A stretch of DNA of 62,000 nucleotides from contig JACVTC010000011.1 in assembly GCA_016946835.1 (NCBI GenBank), forward strand, positions 1,917,501-1,979,500, written 5' to 3'. The stretch is from Neocallimastix lanati (nom. inval.) (lineage: Eukaryota > Neocallimastigomycota > Neocallimastigomycetes > Neocallimastigales > Neocallimastigaceae). Shown in pieces: positions 16,846 through 28,300 of this stretch. A program made the translations under genes and the position numbers. The notes under the pieces were generated by a model. That model ran no database searches. It was not told where the DNA came from and saw nothing but the letters and a program-made list of their open reading frames with translations. Position 1 is the first letter of the stretch; every line of letters starts with the position of its first letter.

Positions 16846-17431
16846 GAACAATGGTAATATACTTTTAGAAAATATTTATTATATAATTTATTATATAATT
16901 TTTAAAATTAAAGAAAAAAAATTAAAAATTAAATGTTCATATATATATTTATATCTACATTTAAAACCTGTAAAGAGAAAGAATATTTTCATAAAAATAT
17001 TTTATAAAATTAATTCAATTAATATATATATATATATAATTTTTTTAAAAAAAAAAATAATAAAATAAAATAATAATAATTAATAACATATTTAAAATAA
17101 TTAAGTATATATTAAATACAGTAATTTTAATTTTTTAATAATTAATTAATATACAATTATAAAAAAAAATAAAAAAAATAAAAAAATAAAAAAATAAAAA
17201 AATAAAATAAAAAATAAAAAAAAAAGTGAAATAAAATAATACTAATAATAAGATTTTTTAGTTAATATTATTTTGTATTTTTCAATTTAAAAAATAATTT
17301 ATTATATTTATTGAACATTTTTTATTTCTTTTAAAATTATATAAATATTATTATATAAAAAATAATATATATGTATGTATATAGCACGTAAAAATAAAAA
17401 TGAAAAGTTAAAGTATAATTTAATAAAAATA

Positions 17432-17466
<35 letters not shown>

Positions 17467-17692
17467 ATAATATTAATATTAATAAATAATGTACTAATAA
17501 TAATAGTAGTAATAATAAATTATGTTAAGGTTTTATTTATTTTATATTATTTATTTATTTATTTATTTATTTTTATTTTTATTTTTATTTCTATTTTATT
17601 TTTATTTTATTTTTATTTTATTTTTATTTTTATTTTATTTTATTTTTATTTTTATTTTTATTTCTATTTAAACTTATGATTATAAAAAAAAA
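16523..17692. other. AT-rich intergenic stretch with homopolymer runs
   Basis: No gene was seen. Several poly(A) runs of 20-34 bases occur, with an (AAT)n tract at about 16680-16709. At 17540-17670 there is a pyrimidine-rich TTTTATTT repeat series. Confidence 0.6.
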
Positions 17693-17921
17693 TTCTATTT
17701 AAAATATCATCATATCTTCATTATTATTTTATAAAAAAAAATTCTATTTAAAATATCATCATATTTTCATTATTATTTTATAAAAAAAAATTCTATTTAA
17801 AATATCATCATATCTTCATTATTATTTTATAAAAAAAAATTCTATTTAAAATATCATCATATCTTCATTATTATTTTATAAAAAAAAATTCTATTTAAAA
17901 TATCATCATATCTTCATTATT
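17693..17921 (+). repeat. 49-bp minisatellite, five copies
   Basis: Five head-to-tail copies start at 17693, 17742, 17791, 17840 and 17889. Each has a TTCTATTTAAAATATCATCA core, a TATCTTCATTATTATTTTAT section and a run of A. The copies are almost identical; copy 2 differs by one base (TATTTTC for TATCTTC) and the last is incomplete. No spacer structure or coding frame is seen. It ends about 960 bp upstream of the xylanase start. Confidence 0.95.
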
Positions 17922-18882
17922 TGTAACAGATACATGGTAACTTCAAGCCTATCCAATGATAGTTCTTTGGTTACGTAACGTATCTCTAAACAGCTAGCAA
18001 TTTCGGCTAATCAAATAAAATCTTTTGTTATTTTCGTACATTAAATTTTATTATTTTATAAATAATTATATAGTTAAATATTTATTTAAATATATTTTAT
18101 TTAGTGATTAGTAAACTAAGTTAAATTAAATTATTTACCAATCATAATATTATTGACATGTATAAATAATAAAATTTATATATACATATTATTATTTATA
18201 TAATTTAATATTGTTAATCTTAAGTTATTGAACTCTAATTGAAATATTATGATTTTTTATACTATTTAAAATTTATTAATATTTTATTATAAAATATATA
18301 AAATTTTAAAATTTATATTATTAATTTTTTATTATTCAACGAATATTTTTTATATAAAATTTCCATAAAATATTAATATACAACATTCCTTTAAATTTAT
18401 TTGTTTATAATATATATAATTATATTAAAATTTAATGTATATAATCACTAAATGATTAATATTACTGTTAATTAAATATTTCTATAATATTTAAGTAGAT
18501 ATGAACTTTAATCAATAATTTATTATTTATTATTTTTTTGTATTGTGATTAACTGAAAATTAAAAATATATATAATTTATAATAAAATAGAATTATTATT
18601 AATTAAACTTATATTTTACGGTAATTATCTTTTAATTAAAATATTATTTATTAACATTCTATTTATATTATTTTTTATATATAAAATACAATATATAAAT
18701 ATTAAAAAAAATATATATAAATAAACAACATTATTTTCTTTTTTTTTTTTTATTTTCATATTTCAATAGTTATTAGTTATAATTGTATATATTATAATTA
18801 TTTATAAAATTATACTTTTGTATAAAAAACAATAAATTTTAAAATAGTAAAACAAGAAAATCGATTTTTTAATTTATCAAAA
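17922..18882. other. Upstream region of the xylanase gene
   Basis: A patch of ordinary base composition at about 17925-18035 follows the minisatellite directly and includes the palindrome GTTACGTAAC near 17976. It has no open frame and does not fold as a tRNA. The remainder to 18882 is AT-only sequence that should contain the xylanase promoter and leader; no specific binding site can be named. Confidence 0.45.
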
Positions 18883-20070
18883 ATGAAAATTTTTCAAGTT
18901 ATACCATTTTTATTTTCCTTATCTACTATCACTTTAGCTCAAAGCTTCTGTAATAGTAATGGTCATTCTGGTCAAAGTGTTAAAACAACCGGTAATAAGA
19001 CAGGAAAAATCGGAAGTATTGATTACGAAATTTGGGCTGATGGTGGTAACAACAGTGCCGAATTCTATTCTGATGGTTCTTTCTCTTGTTCCTTCAATAA
19101 TTCTAAGGATTATTTATGTCGTACTGGTGTTAATATTTCCCCTGCAAAAAATCCATCACAAATAGGACAAATTAAAGCAGAATTTAAAGTTGAAAAGAAG
19201 AATACTCAAAATGTTGGTTATTCTTATGTTGGTGTTTACGGTTGGACTTTAGAATCTGGTATTTCTGGTGTTTTTGAATTCTACATTGTTGATAATTGGC
19301 TTTCACAAGGAAGACCAGGTGATTGGGTTGGTAATGAAAAGAAAGGTAACTTCAATATTGATGGTGGTGAATACACTGTTTACAAAAACGTTAAGGGTAA
19401 TCTTACTCAATACTTCAGTCTTCGTACAACTCCTCGTACTTGTGGTACTATTGATGTAACTGCTCACTTTAATCAATGGGAAAAGATAGGTATGAAAATG
19501 GGTAAAATTAGTGAAATTAAAGTTTTAGCTGAAGCCGGAAATACTAGTGGCGGTTGCTCTGGTACAGTAGATTTCCCATATGCAAAGATTTATGTTGGTA
19601 ACAGTGCCCCAGCTCAAAATCAAACTCCAGCTCAAGGAAACATGCCACCACAACAAGGTCAAAACAACCAATTCCCACAACAAGGTCAAAATAATCAATT
19701 CCCACCACAAGGTCAAAATAATCAATTCCCACCACAAGGTCAAAATAATCAATTCCCACCACAAGGTCAAAATAATCAATTCCCACCACAAGGCCAAAAT
19801 AATCAATTCCCACCACAAGGTCAAAATAATCAATTCCCACCACAAGGCCAAAATAATCAATTCCCACCACAAGGTCAAAACAATCAATTCCCACCACAAG
19901 GTCAAAATAATCAATTCCCACCACAAAATAACGCTGCTACAAGTGGTGGTAATGGTAATTGTGCAGGTGCCTGGGCTCAATGTGGTGGTAGTAACTTTAA
20001 TGGACCAACTTGTTGTCAAACTGGTACATGTGTTAAAGTTAATGAATATTATTCTCAATGCAAGGCATAA
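18883..20070 (+). CDS. Secreted endo-1,4-beta-xylanase, GH11 with C-terminal CBM1
   Basis: Hydrolyses beta-1,4-xylan outside the cell. The gene is one exon of 395 codons. Residues 1-19 form a signal peptide (cut likely after TLA). Residues 22-240 are a GH11 beta-jelly-roll. VGVYGW is at 116-121, the likely nucleophile Glu132 lies in FEFYIVDNW, and the likely acid/base Glu217 lies in VLAEAGNTSGG. Residues 241-355 are a Gln/Asn/Pro linker holding ten copies of a 9-residue unit (GQNNQFPPQ). The last 36 residues are a CBM1 with six Cys and the planar aromatic set (Trp, then EYYSQC), so the enzyme should bind cellulose while cutting xylan. From memory, the gut-fungal xylanase XynS20 has a similar build. 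No dockerin is present, so it is probably free rather than cellulosomal. Lack of introns fits the suspected bacterial origin of many gut-fungal hydrolases. Confidence 0.95.
   Translation: MKIFQVIPFLFSLSTITLAQSFCNSNGHSGQSVKTTGNKTGKIGSIDYEIWADGGNNSAEFYSDGSFSCSFNNSKDYLCRTGVNISPAKNPSQIGQIKAEFKVEKKNTQNVGYSYVGVYGWTLESGISGVFEFYIVDNWLSQGRPGDWVGNEKKGNFNIDGGEYTVYKNVKGNLTQYFSLRTTPRTCGTIDVTAHFNQWEKIGMKMGKISEIKVLAEAGNTSGGCSGTVDFPYAKIYVGNSAPAQNQTPAQGNMPPQQGQNNQFPQQGQNNQFPPQGQNNQFPPQGQNNQFPPQGQNNQFPPQGQNNQFPPQGQNNQFPPQGQNNQFPPQGQNNQFPPQGQNNQFPPQNNAATSGGNGNCAGAWAQCGGSNFNGPTCCQTGTCVKVNEYYSQCKA
19657..19926 (+). repeat. 27-bp coding tandem repeat in the xylanase linker, ten copies
   Basis: Ten units of 27 bases encode GQNNQFPPQ (the first reads GQNNQFPQQ). 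Units differ almost only at silent sites such as GGT/GGC and AAT/AAC, which points to recent expansion or homogenisation. The repeat also keeps open long ORFs in two other frames and on the minus strand, which are not genes. Confidence 0.97.
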
Positions 20071-20958
20071 ATTCAAAATATTTAAGAGAATTAAATTAGA
20101 TGTAAAAAATAAAATTTTAAGTTATTATATTCATGTAATAAATTTTCAATTATTGTAATTTCAATAACATTATTAAAAAAAATTTTTTATTTAAAAATTA
20201 TGTATAAAATAACATGATATTAGTTTTATTATTAAATATGAAGGAAAGTGAAAAAAAATTTTTTATGAATATAGATTTATAAAAAAAAAAAAAAAAAAGT
20301 AAGGGAAAAGAAAATTATATGTTTAAAAATGTGTACTTTTCCCTAATTATTATTTTAAATAAAGATTATATTTTAATATAACTTTTTTTTTTCTTAAATT
20401 TATTTGTTTATTTGGTTAATCTTTTGGTGTTGAACGTTATTTTTGTATATATGTATTTTTATTATGGTTTACAAAGAAGAAAAATTTTACATTTTATAAT
20501 TATTATATCTAAAGGAAGATAAATATATAAATAATTACGAATATATATTTATTTATTTTTGCTATATAATTATTTTAAAAAGTGAAAATAGTCCTTTGAT
20601 TTTTATTATTTACATTGAAAATTAAAGTATTCATATAAATATTATGAAAAATTATTTTTCTTCTCATAATTTTCATAAAAGAATTCATACTCTTTTTTGA
20701 AAAAAAAAAAAAATGATAAAACATTTTTAATTGACCAATATGTCAATACAGAATATTTGGAGAAAAAGTATATTTTAATATAAAATAAATAAAATAATAA
20801 TTTAAAAATAAAATAAAATAAAATGTTATATATTATATATTATATATTTATTTTAATAATATATATTTATTCTCAAAAATTTTAAAACATCTATATTTTT
20901 ATATATATTGAAAATTTTCACAAAGAATTCTTTTTTTTTTTTTTTTTTTTTTTTTTAT
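20071..20958. other. AT-rich 3' flank of the xylanase gene
   Basis: No gene was seen. An AATAAATTTTC stretch at about 20137 could be a polyadenylation signal. Poly(A) and poly(T) runs occur, the last (about 20930-20956) ending directly at the G+C-richer island that follows. Confidence 0.5.
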
Positions 20959-21235
20959 TTTCCGGTGTGTACCGTCCTTGGTTTCAGCCCACACCCCTCA
21001 GGAACAGTGGGAATATTGAGGTAGTCACACACTTCGGTAAAGGCAGAATTGTCCCTAATGGAGGACATTACTAAGTGTTTAAGCATTGGTGCTCTAATAT
21101 GCGTATTATTGATGAGAATTTTTATAGTGCTACTTCTCCGATTACTTCTCTAATTCGTAGTTTTCCCTCTGAAGTGAGGATAATATAACCTAACCCATAT
21201 AGTTTTGTACTATCTCCCTTGACAGATTTTTACAA
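20959..21235 (+). other. G+C-richer island of unknown origin, possibly a decayed coding fragment
   Basis: About 275 bases have clearly higher G+C than their surroundings and sharp edges, with a poly(T) run on the left. One plus-strand frame from about 20961 reads 43 codons without a stop (it includes GKGRIVPNGGHY), then after one TAA about 40 more (it includes FYSATSPITSLIRSFPSEV). The composition resembles exons, not intergenic DNA. I do not recognise the protein. It may be a fragment of a transposable element or a dead gene. No RNA fold was evident by eye. Confidence 0.4.
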
Positions 21236-21335
21236 AGAAAAAATAAATTTATGGAATTAATAAAAAGAAAATGTACTACATTTATTATAATATATATCTA
21301 AAATTAATAATATATATTTTTTATTTATTAAAAGA

Positions 21336-21520
21336 CCAAAATGAAAATAAAATAAAATATAAATAAAATATAAATAAAATATAAATAAAATAAAAATAAA
21401 ATAAAAATAAAATAAAATAAAAATAAAATAAAAAATAAAATAAAATAAAAATAAAATAAAAAATAAAATAAAATAAAAATAAAATAAAAATAAAATAAAA
21501 AATAAAATAAAATAAAAAAA
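21336..21520. repeat. Purine-rich (AAAAT)n / AAATA repeat tract
   Basis: About 180 bases of AAAAT, AAATA and TAAAATAAA units without coding content. It is a simple-sequence tract of slippage type. Confidence 0.85.
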
Positions 21521-21887
21521 ATAATTTTAGTACGTTACATCATTTAATTTAAATGGTATTAAAAAATAAGTAAAGAAAAGAAAAAAAAAAATAAAAAAAA
21601 AATAAAAAAAAAAAAAAAATTAAAAATATAAAAAAAAATTTAAAGAGTATATATATATGAAAAAAAATATAAATATTAAATATTCTAAAATAGAATAATG
21701 ATTAATGTATTGCTTATTTTCAAAATAAAATAATTAACTAAGTTATAATAATTACAAATTAAATAAAATGAAATACCATTTTTCAATTTATGTATTTAAA
21801 ATTTCTATTTTATTAGCTGCTAATATTGAAGCTATATGGAAAGTAAAATCAGGTCTTACTTGAGATTATCATATTACATATTAGTTA

Positions 21888-22095
21888 TGTTAAGAGTTAT
21901 GAATTTATGGTTTATAATTATGTCAATTTTATTAATATATTTTATGATAAAGAGTTACTAGCACTTAATTATTCTAAATTAAATGCTTTTATATTAATAC
22001 ATTGTGGCTTATACATTATTTATATTACAATATGTTTCAATACATTTGAAGTTTATTTTTCATACATTTCACATATTCTAACATTCCCCCTTAAA
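21888..22095 (+). repeat. LTR-like dispersed repeat, copy 1
   Basis: The stretch starts TGTTAAGAGTTATGA and shares extended similarity with 39445-39605. Common blocks include TATTTTATGATAAAGA, a TACATTATxTAT block and TTTCACATATT. The TG start, position about 0.5 kb upstream of a decayed copia pol, and an ACATTCCCCCTTAA-like end resemble a copia LTR, which is an inference. A 75-codon frame inside it (21907-22134) is not thought to be a gene. Confidence 0.5.
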
Positions 22096-22399
22096 CCTAG
22101 TTATTCTATAATGAATAAATTGGTTTACTGGTGAATATGTGTATATAAAAATATCCTATTTTACTCTATTAACTTGATATTATTAAACTGTTATATATAT
22201 TTCTATCCTAAATTAACCTTTAATTTTACATGAATAAAATATTTTTTATGTTATATTAATTATTTAATTTAATTTAAATATTGCTAAAATAATTTCTTAA
22301 ATATATTTATAATTTAATAATATAGGAGTTTTACTTCGTAAAAAAAAAAAAAACTAAGCTATTTTCGTAGTTCATTATTCAAATAGAAGTCAGAAACTT

Positions 22400-23302
22400 T
22401 CTTGTTAATCACAACATAAATTAATTAACGAAGTAAGAAATCGTAATTTCCATTGTGTTATTTGTGAAAATACTTTAAGGTATCATAGTCAAAACTATAA
22501 TTGCAATAATGGTATTCTTCTATAAATTAAAAATATAAATAGAAAATAGGGAATATTAAAAAAGAAGACTTAAATTTAAAAAAAGAAAAATTAAAATATG
22601 ATAAAAAAAATAATAAAATAAAATAAAATATTAATTATTAATACAAATTTACCAACCACTTATCAACAAGCAATAAATTCCTTATAAAAAGGAAGAATGG
22701 AAAATAACAATAATGGAAGAATTATCAAACATGTATAATCATAAAGTAGTGGAGGTTGGTTGTTGATGACATCCGAAAAAGATGAAAATGTAATAAGGAA
22801 CAAAATAGGGTTTTTTTTTTCCAAAAAGGAAAATGACATGAAGAAGAGAAGACTAGTAGCTCTTGGATAACAAAAAATACATGGTGAAGATTTTATTGAA
22901 GTTTATTCACCAACAGCTGAATTGATAGTTTAAGATTAATTGGTGTTTTTCCTATCTAAAAATGATTGGATATTAAAGCAAATAATAAAGCTACCTATTT
23001 AAATATCAATTTAAATGAAAAAATTTACACAAAAATTTCCTTATGGAGACAAAAATTATAATAACAATAAATTTTGATTACTTAAGAAGACACTTTATGG
23101 TTTGAAACAAGCTGGAAAAGCATAGTTATCATGAGATATCAAAATATCTATTAAAAATTGGATTTAAAAGATATAAAAATGATGAATGACTTTTTGGTAA
23201 ATAAAACAATCAAAATAAATTAATAAATTTGCATATATTGAATGTTGATGACATTTTAATAACTGGAATAAGTAATGAAATAGAATATACTGTGAATAAA
23301 TT

Positions 23303-23352
<50 letters not shown>

Positions 23353-24260
23353 AATTAAAATAAAATAAAATTAAAATTAAAATTAAAAATAAAAAAATAA
23401 ATATATAATTTCTAAAAATTCCGATGCTATTAAAATTATAGATATAAATATTGATAAAACAAATAATGGTTATAAGATAATTCACATTGATTATATTAAT
23501 AGAATAATTGAAAAAAAAATGTTGCATAAATAAAACAAAAACTAATTAAAACACCATGTAGAAAAATTACTGAAAATGAAAGAAATAACTCTAATAAAGT
23601 AAATGTACAGGAATTCATATCTTTATAAAGCACATTACCTTATATAGTAGTAAAGTCAAGACCAGATATAAATAGTTTCCGTAAACGAAACATCAAGAAT
23701 GTGCGAAAATCCAACAGAAGTAGATTACAAAAAAAAAAAAAAAAATTAATGACTATATTACAATATTTGAAATGGGCAAAATATAAATAAATCAATTCAT
23801 TATAATAAAAATAGCAAATTTATTGGAAATTCAGAATCAACTAGTGGATACAAATTTTTTCCTTGGAAATGAAATGGCTCATATATCATGGAAAACTCAA
23901 TTACAAAAAAACAGCTACCCCATCTACCACCGAAGCTGAGTATGGTTAGTCTCATTGAATACGCTAAACAATTTATATATGGTTTAAAAAATTTTTTATT
24001 AGGAAATATTTAATATAGAAATAAAAATTAAAAGGTCGGTAATAAAGTGTACATAGGAATTGCTCTGGATACAAACTCTAAAAGGAAGATGTAAACATAA
24101 TGATATAAGATACAAATTTACTTAAGAAAAAACTAATAAAATAAAAAATGAAATTGAGTTGAAATATATTAATACTTGAAAATATGTTAATTGATCCTTT
24201 AACTAATAGTATTTCAGGAGTACAAATGACCAAATTTACAAATTTAATTTTTAAAGAATA
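22400..24260 (+). pseudogene. Decayed second Ty1/copia pol
   Basis: Fragments of a copia polyprotein are recognisable across frames with many stops. A possible gag-like finger remnant (CVICENTLRYHSQNYNC) lies near 22460-22510. RT pieces read RLVALG and then EDFIEVYSPTAE near 22840-22920. The RT active site at 23241-23252 reads NVDD, followed by ILITG. An ARPDI-like motif (SRPDI) lies near 23655, and an RNase H remnant (ESTSGYKFFPW) near 23838-23870. A poly(A) expansion at 23304-23353 interrupts the RT. It is much more decayed than the copy at 1372-6454, so it is older. Confidence 0.75.
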
Positions 24261-24297
24261 ATAATAATTAAAAAAAAAAAAAAAAAAAAAAAAAATA

Positions 24298-24350
24298 AAA
24301 ATTATATATATATATAACAAGTATTAAGAATTATATATATATATAACAAG
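24298..24350. repeat. Short tandem duplication with TATATA runs
   Basis: Two copies of an AATTATATATATATATAACAAGTA-type unit of about 30 bases stand side by side at the truncated edge of the smaller LINE fragment. Confidence 0.6.
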
Positions 24351-25207
24351 TACATTCTTCCTGGTTATAAAATCCATATTGTTTAGGTCTAAAAAAAATC
24401 ATTTATCAATTCCATATATAGAGATTCTATTAATGATGATTTTTTGCCACAATTTATAATCCATTATTGATAAGAGAGATGCCACGATAATAATTACAAT
24501 CTGATGGATCGTTCTTTTTATGAATAGAAACTATTGAGGCGTTATTCTATGATTTTAGGAAATCACCATTTCAAATGCGATTGATTAAAGCTTTACAAAC
24601 ATTTAAAACCAAATGAAATATTACTACCATTTTCACTAGATTCTTCTAAATCACCTATACCAGGAATCCAAACTTTGAAAAATTCCAAATGGAATCCCAT
24701 CAGTACCGCAAGCTCTGATTAATATAATAATTTTCTGTAAAAATAATCATATATAAACTAAAATGAAAAGATAAATAAAATGTTAGTAGTGAAAGACTAT
24801 AAAAAGATTTCCATCCTTTAAATAAAGTCTTGAACACAAGCTTTAGAGGAAATCAAATTCCTAAATTTCCATTTTACAATAGCTACATGAGTTTAAATAA
24901 TATTAAAAAAAAATATATATATATATATATACAAAATAATGCTAAAATAAAAAATACAATGGATTCATTACAAAGATAATATGTAGAAACTATATGATAT
25001 TATTAATTATACAACTCCAACGTTACTACATATCCAATTTAAAATAATATAAATCATCAGGTTCACTTTCTACAGTCTTCCAGTATTTCAATTTTCTTTC
25101 ATCGTACTAGAAGCCACTTTAGAAAGGATAACCATCGATTATCAACAGAATTACAGCAAACTGTAATTAGTACACCTGATATAGGTTATTCCTTTTCCAT
25201 CAACCCT

Positions 25208-25210
<3 letters not shown>
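24345..25210 (-). mobile_element. Internally deleted LINE copy (second copy)
   Basis: The minus strand of 24345-24725 matches, with divergence, the N-terminal RT region of the larger LINE (27250-27620), including the FGF-like motif, the IPKK-like stretch and the GIPFGIF-like PDG region. Minus-strand 25210-24780 matches the presumed 5' leader of the larger LINE (30348-29949). Between these parts the endonuclease is missing. It begins, on the minus strand, immediately after the poly(A) tail of the larger LINE. It has no intact frame. Confidence 0.6.
24780..25210 (-). repeat. About 430-bp direct repeat, copy A
   Basis: The sequence is matched over its whole length by 29949-30348, with small indels (an inserted TA run and about 30 extra bases here). 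On the minus strand both copies begin TGGAGGGTTGA. Shared blocks include CTAGAAGCCACTTTAGAAAG and AATTAGTACACCTGATATAG. I read it as the 5' leader of the LINE family. A flanking LTR of another element is the alternative. Confidence 0.85.

Positions 25211-25243
<33 letters not shown>
25211..25243 (-). other. Poly(A) tail of the LINE
   Basis: A run of about 33 T on the plus strand is the poly(A) 3' end of the minus-strand LINE. The minus strand shows AATAAAG followed by TTATTCTCTTAGTCT and then the A run, so a normal polyadenylation signal sits the expected distance upstream. Confidence 0.8.
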
Positions 25244-25246
<3 letters not shown>

Positions 25247-25389
25247 CTAAGAGAATAACTTTATTTAATTTATAATAATAATAAAATTGCATGATTTTAA
25301 AGGTAAAAAAAAAAAAAATAATAAAATACATGAAATAAAATATTATATATTATAAAATTATAAAAGTGCGTTAGAAGCAATAGCCTCTA

Positions 25390-28300
25390 ACTTTTCCCCA
25401 TTCCTCGATAATAACACCACGTCCATTATTGTAAGTAATAATTTCAGTATTAGTGTTATCAAACGAATCTGTATCTGTCATTTCGACCGGGAGGTGAAAA
25501 TCCATGCCTTATCATTTCGACGTCGATGCTCTCGACAACGGTAGATTCAATGGAATACAATTTCATCATCAATCTAAAAGATCGACAAATTAATGGTATT
25601 ACATTTGTTAGAAACTTTGCAATCTCCACAAAATACGAAACAGTTGACGAAGTTGAACTTTTGTTTAAAAATATTATCAACTAATTGTCTTTGCTCCCAA
25701 TCATTAACTTTAATTTTTGAATATATTGAATGCCCGCCAAGAAGAGCACTCAATATATAATAATAAATATTATTATCATAATCCTTTTCTGAATCTAAAG
25801 AAACATCCAAGGATTTTTGTTCAATTATCATTGCAAACTTCAAAAAGAGATCATCTAGAAAAGGTTAAAGATTTATTTCTGTAATTTTCCAATTCTTTAC
25901 AGGCAAAGATCCAGTGAGAAAAGCTAGGTACACTAACACCACAACAAGGGCAACATTTAGGGTAATCTTCTGAGAAGATTTTTCTTTTAATGGAAATACT
26001 AATGTCAAATTTAAAACCACACCTAATTCGAGAAATCCAAAAGAATCCCAAATGATACTTAGGATATTGAAATGTTAAGTTTCTGATTTCTGAAATAATT
26101 CCAAAATCATTCTCCTTGTAAATAATTGCTTTTTTAGCTTTTGAAGGTTTGAAGACATCTCTTTCCCAATAAAACTTTTTTATTTCACTTGTTTTCATAC
26201 CATTTAATTTCTTATCCAAAGTCCTTGATTCTTTAGTCCATGAGTAACATAGTAGGAATATTATTAGTGAGATGATTAATAATACATGAAGAATTTTTCC
26301 ATTTTCTAAAACATCGTAATTGAGATATAGCACAGACAGCTGAAAGAGGAGGTATTCTCAATTCACTAATAATATCATTGAGACTAACATAAGAATTGTG
26401 AGATTTAAATCCGTAACTCCAATAAAGTCCTCTATTAACAATTTTTTGAGCTTTAGAGTATCTGCTCTTATTTGAACCAAAGAGAGGAGCATAATATATA
26501 ACAAGACTAAGAATAAATGAAATTAAAACATATTTCTTCAATGGGAGAGGAATAGATTTATAAATAAGAAATCGAAAGTACAAATTTAATTTGACATTTA
26601 AATTACTGTTTAATTTGAATTGTATAGGTTTCAAAGATAAAGATTCATCACAAGGAATACCAAGATAAATATAGTTGTCAGTTTAGGTAATTTGTTACTA
26701 CCAATAAAAATAGATGGATCTTCATAATTTATTGGTTTAACAAAGTTAATCGGTTTTACAGCAAAAGTAGCACACGTATTAATTCCAAAAGTCAATTTCA
26801 TTTTTAATAGCACATTCATGAACTTTATTCAAAATTTTCTTAAGAGCTTGTTTAGATGGAGCAACTAAAACAGTATCATCCGCAAAAAGTCCACCACAAC
26901 AATATTGAGAATCTAAATATACACCATACTTATCACAATTATCCAGTATATCATTAATGAACAAATTGAATAAAATAGGAGATAGAGGGCATCCTTGTCT
27001 AACACCACGATTAATCGAAAATTCTTCTGAAAGATTACCATTAAAAAAAGCACGAGCTTTAGAGGATAGATAAAGATTCTTTAAAAACAGATGACATTTA
27101 TCTCTAATTCCTAAGTTATATAATTTGGTCAAAATATTAAAGATAGGTACAGAATCATAGGCTTTTTTAAGATCGAGAAAAGCAAGATAAGTAAAATTTC
27201 CTTGAAATTTTCTTCTTTGACATATCTCTCTAATTGAAATATATAAACTTATGCATTCTTCTTTATTTCTAAATCCAAATTGTTCAGGTCTAACAAATTT
27301 ATGTTCAAAGGCATATTTAGCAATTCTATTAGTAACAATCTTTAAAATAATTTTTAAGCCAACATTAATAAGAGAAATACCACCATAATTATTGCAATCT
27401 GAAAGATCTCCTTTTTTTGGAATTGATATTATAGAAGCCGAATTCCATTCTTCAGGGAAATCACCATTCCAGATTTTGTTAAATAATGAAAGTAAACATT
27501 TAGCACACTTAGAGAGTAGTGATCATCTGAAGAATCATTTTGATTATCGGATAAATCAGATTTACAAAAGAAGGCTTTAAAAAATTCAATCGGAATACCA
27601 TCGGGTCCAGGAGCTTTATTATTATTCATATCAAGCACAGTGTTTTGAATTTCTTCCATAGTAATAGGATCATTAATATCCCAAGTAGGATTATTATTAG
27701 GATTAGTTCCAAATAAACTTACCCAGTATTCATTATCCAAACTATGTTGAGTAGCATCAGAAGCTAATTCAGCAAATCGATTTAATTGATCCGAATGAGA
27801 AAATAAAAAAAATTATCCTTCATGTCCTTTAAAATGCTTGACGAAATAGAATTAGAGTACATAGGGTGAGATAGCTTCTTTAATTTTAACCAAGCACTCC
27901 TAGCATTTTTATTACGAAAATCATTACATACAGATTCCATTGACTGATGAAATTGTTTTAATTTAATAGAAAACTAAAATTGACCTGACTTTACCACATA
28001 TATTTTTATATTCACGTAGCAAATTTAAAAATTCATCAAGCTTTTCAAGATTAGAACCTAAAGAAAAATTTTTAATTTCATTAAATGCAACATGCTTTTT
28101 ATGATAAAGTTTCTTGATATAATAAGGGCAGTGGAAAGCTGAGCCTTTAAGATCACAAGGAACTCTAGCATGAGCTTTATCACCAACTTTATTAGCTGTT
28201 TCTATAAATTTATTGACCATTTCATTAGAACTTAAATTCTTTATTATCATTAAATTCATTAAGAAGAATAGAGAAGTAGTTACTTGAGAAAATTTCATTA

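Noticed and set aside
17693-17921. CRISPR-like array
   Set aside because: Units are head to tail with no unique spacers, and the DNA is eukaryotic; it is a minisatellite.
19525-20158. Long ORFs over the xylanase linker on the minus strand and in another plus frame
   Set aside because: They exist because the 27-bp repeat lacks stops in those frames; the GH11-CBM1 frame explains the DNA.
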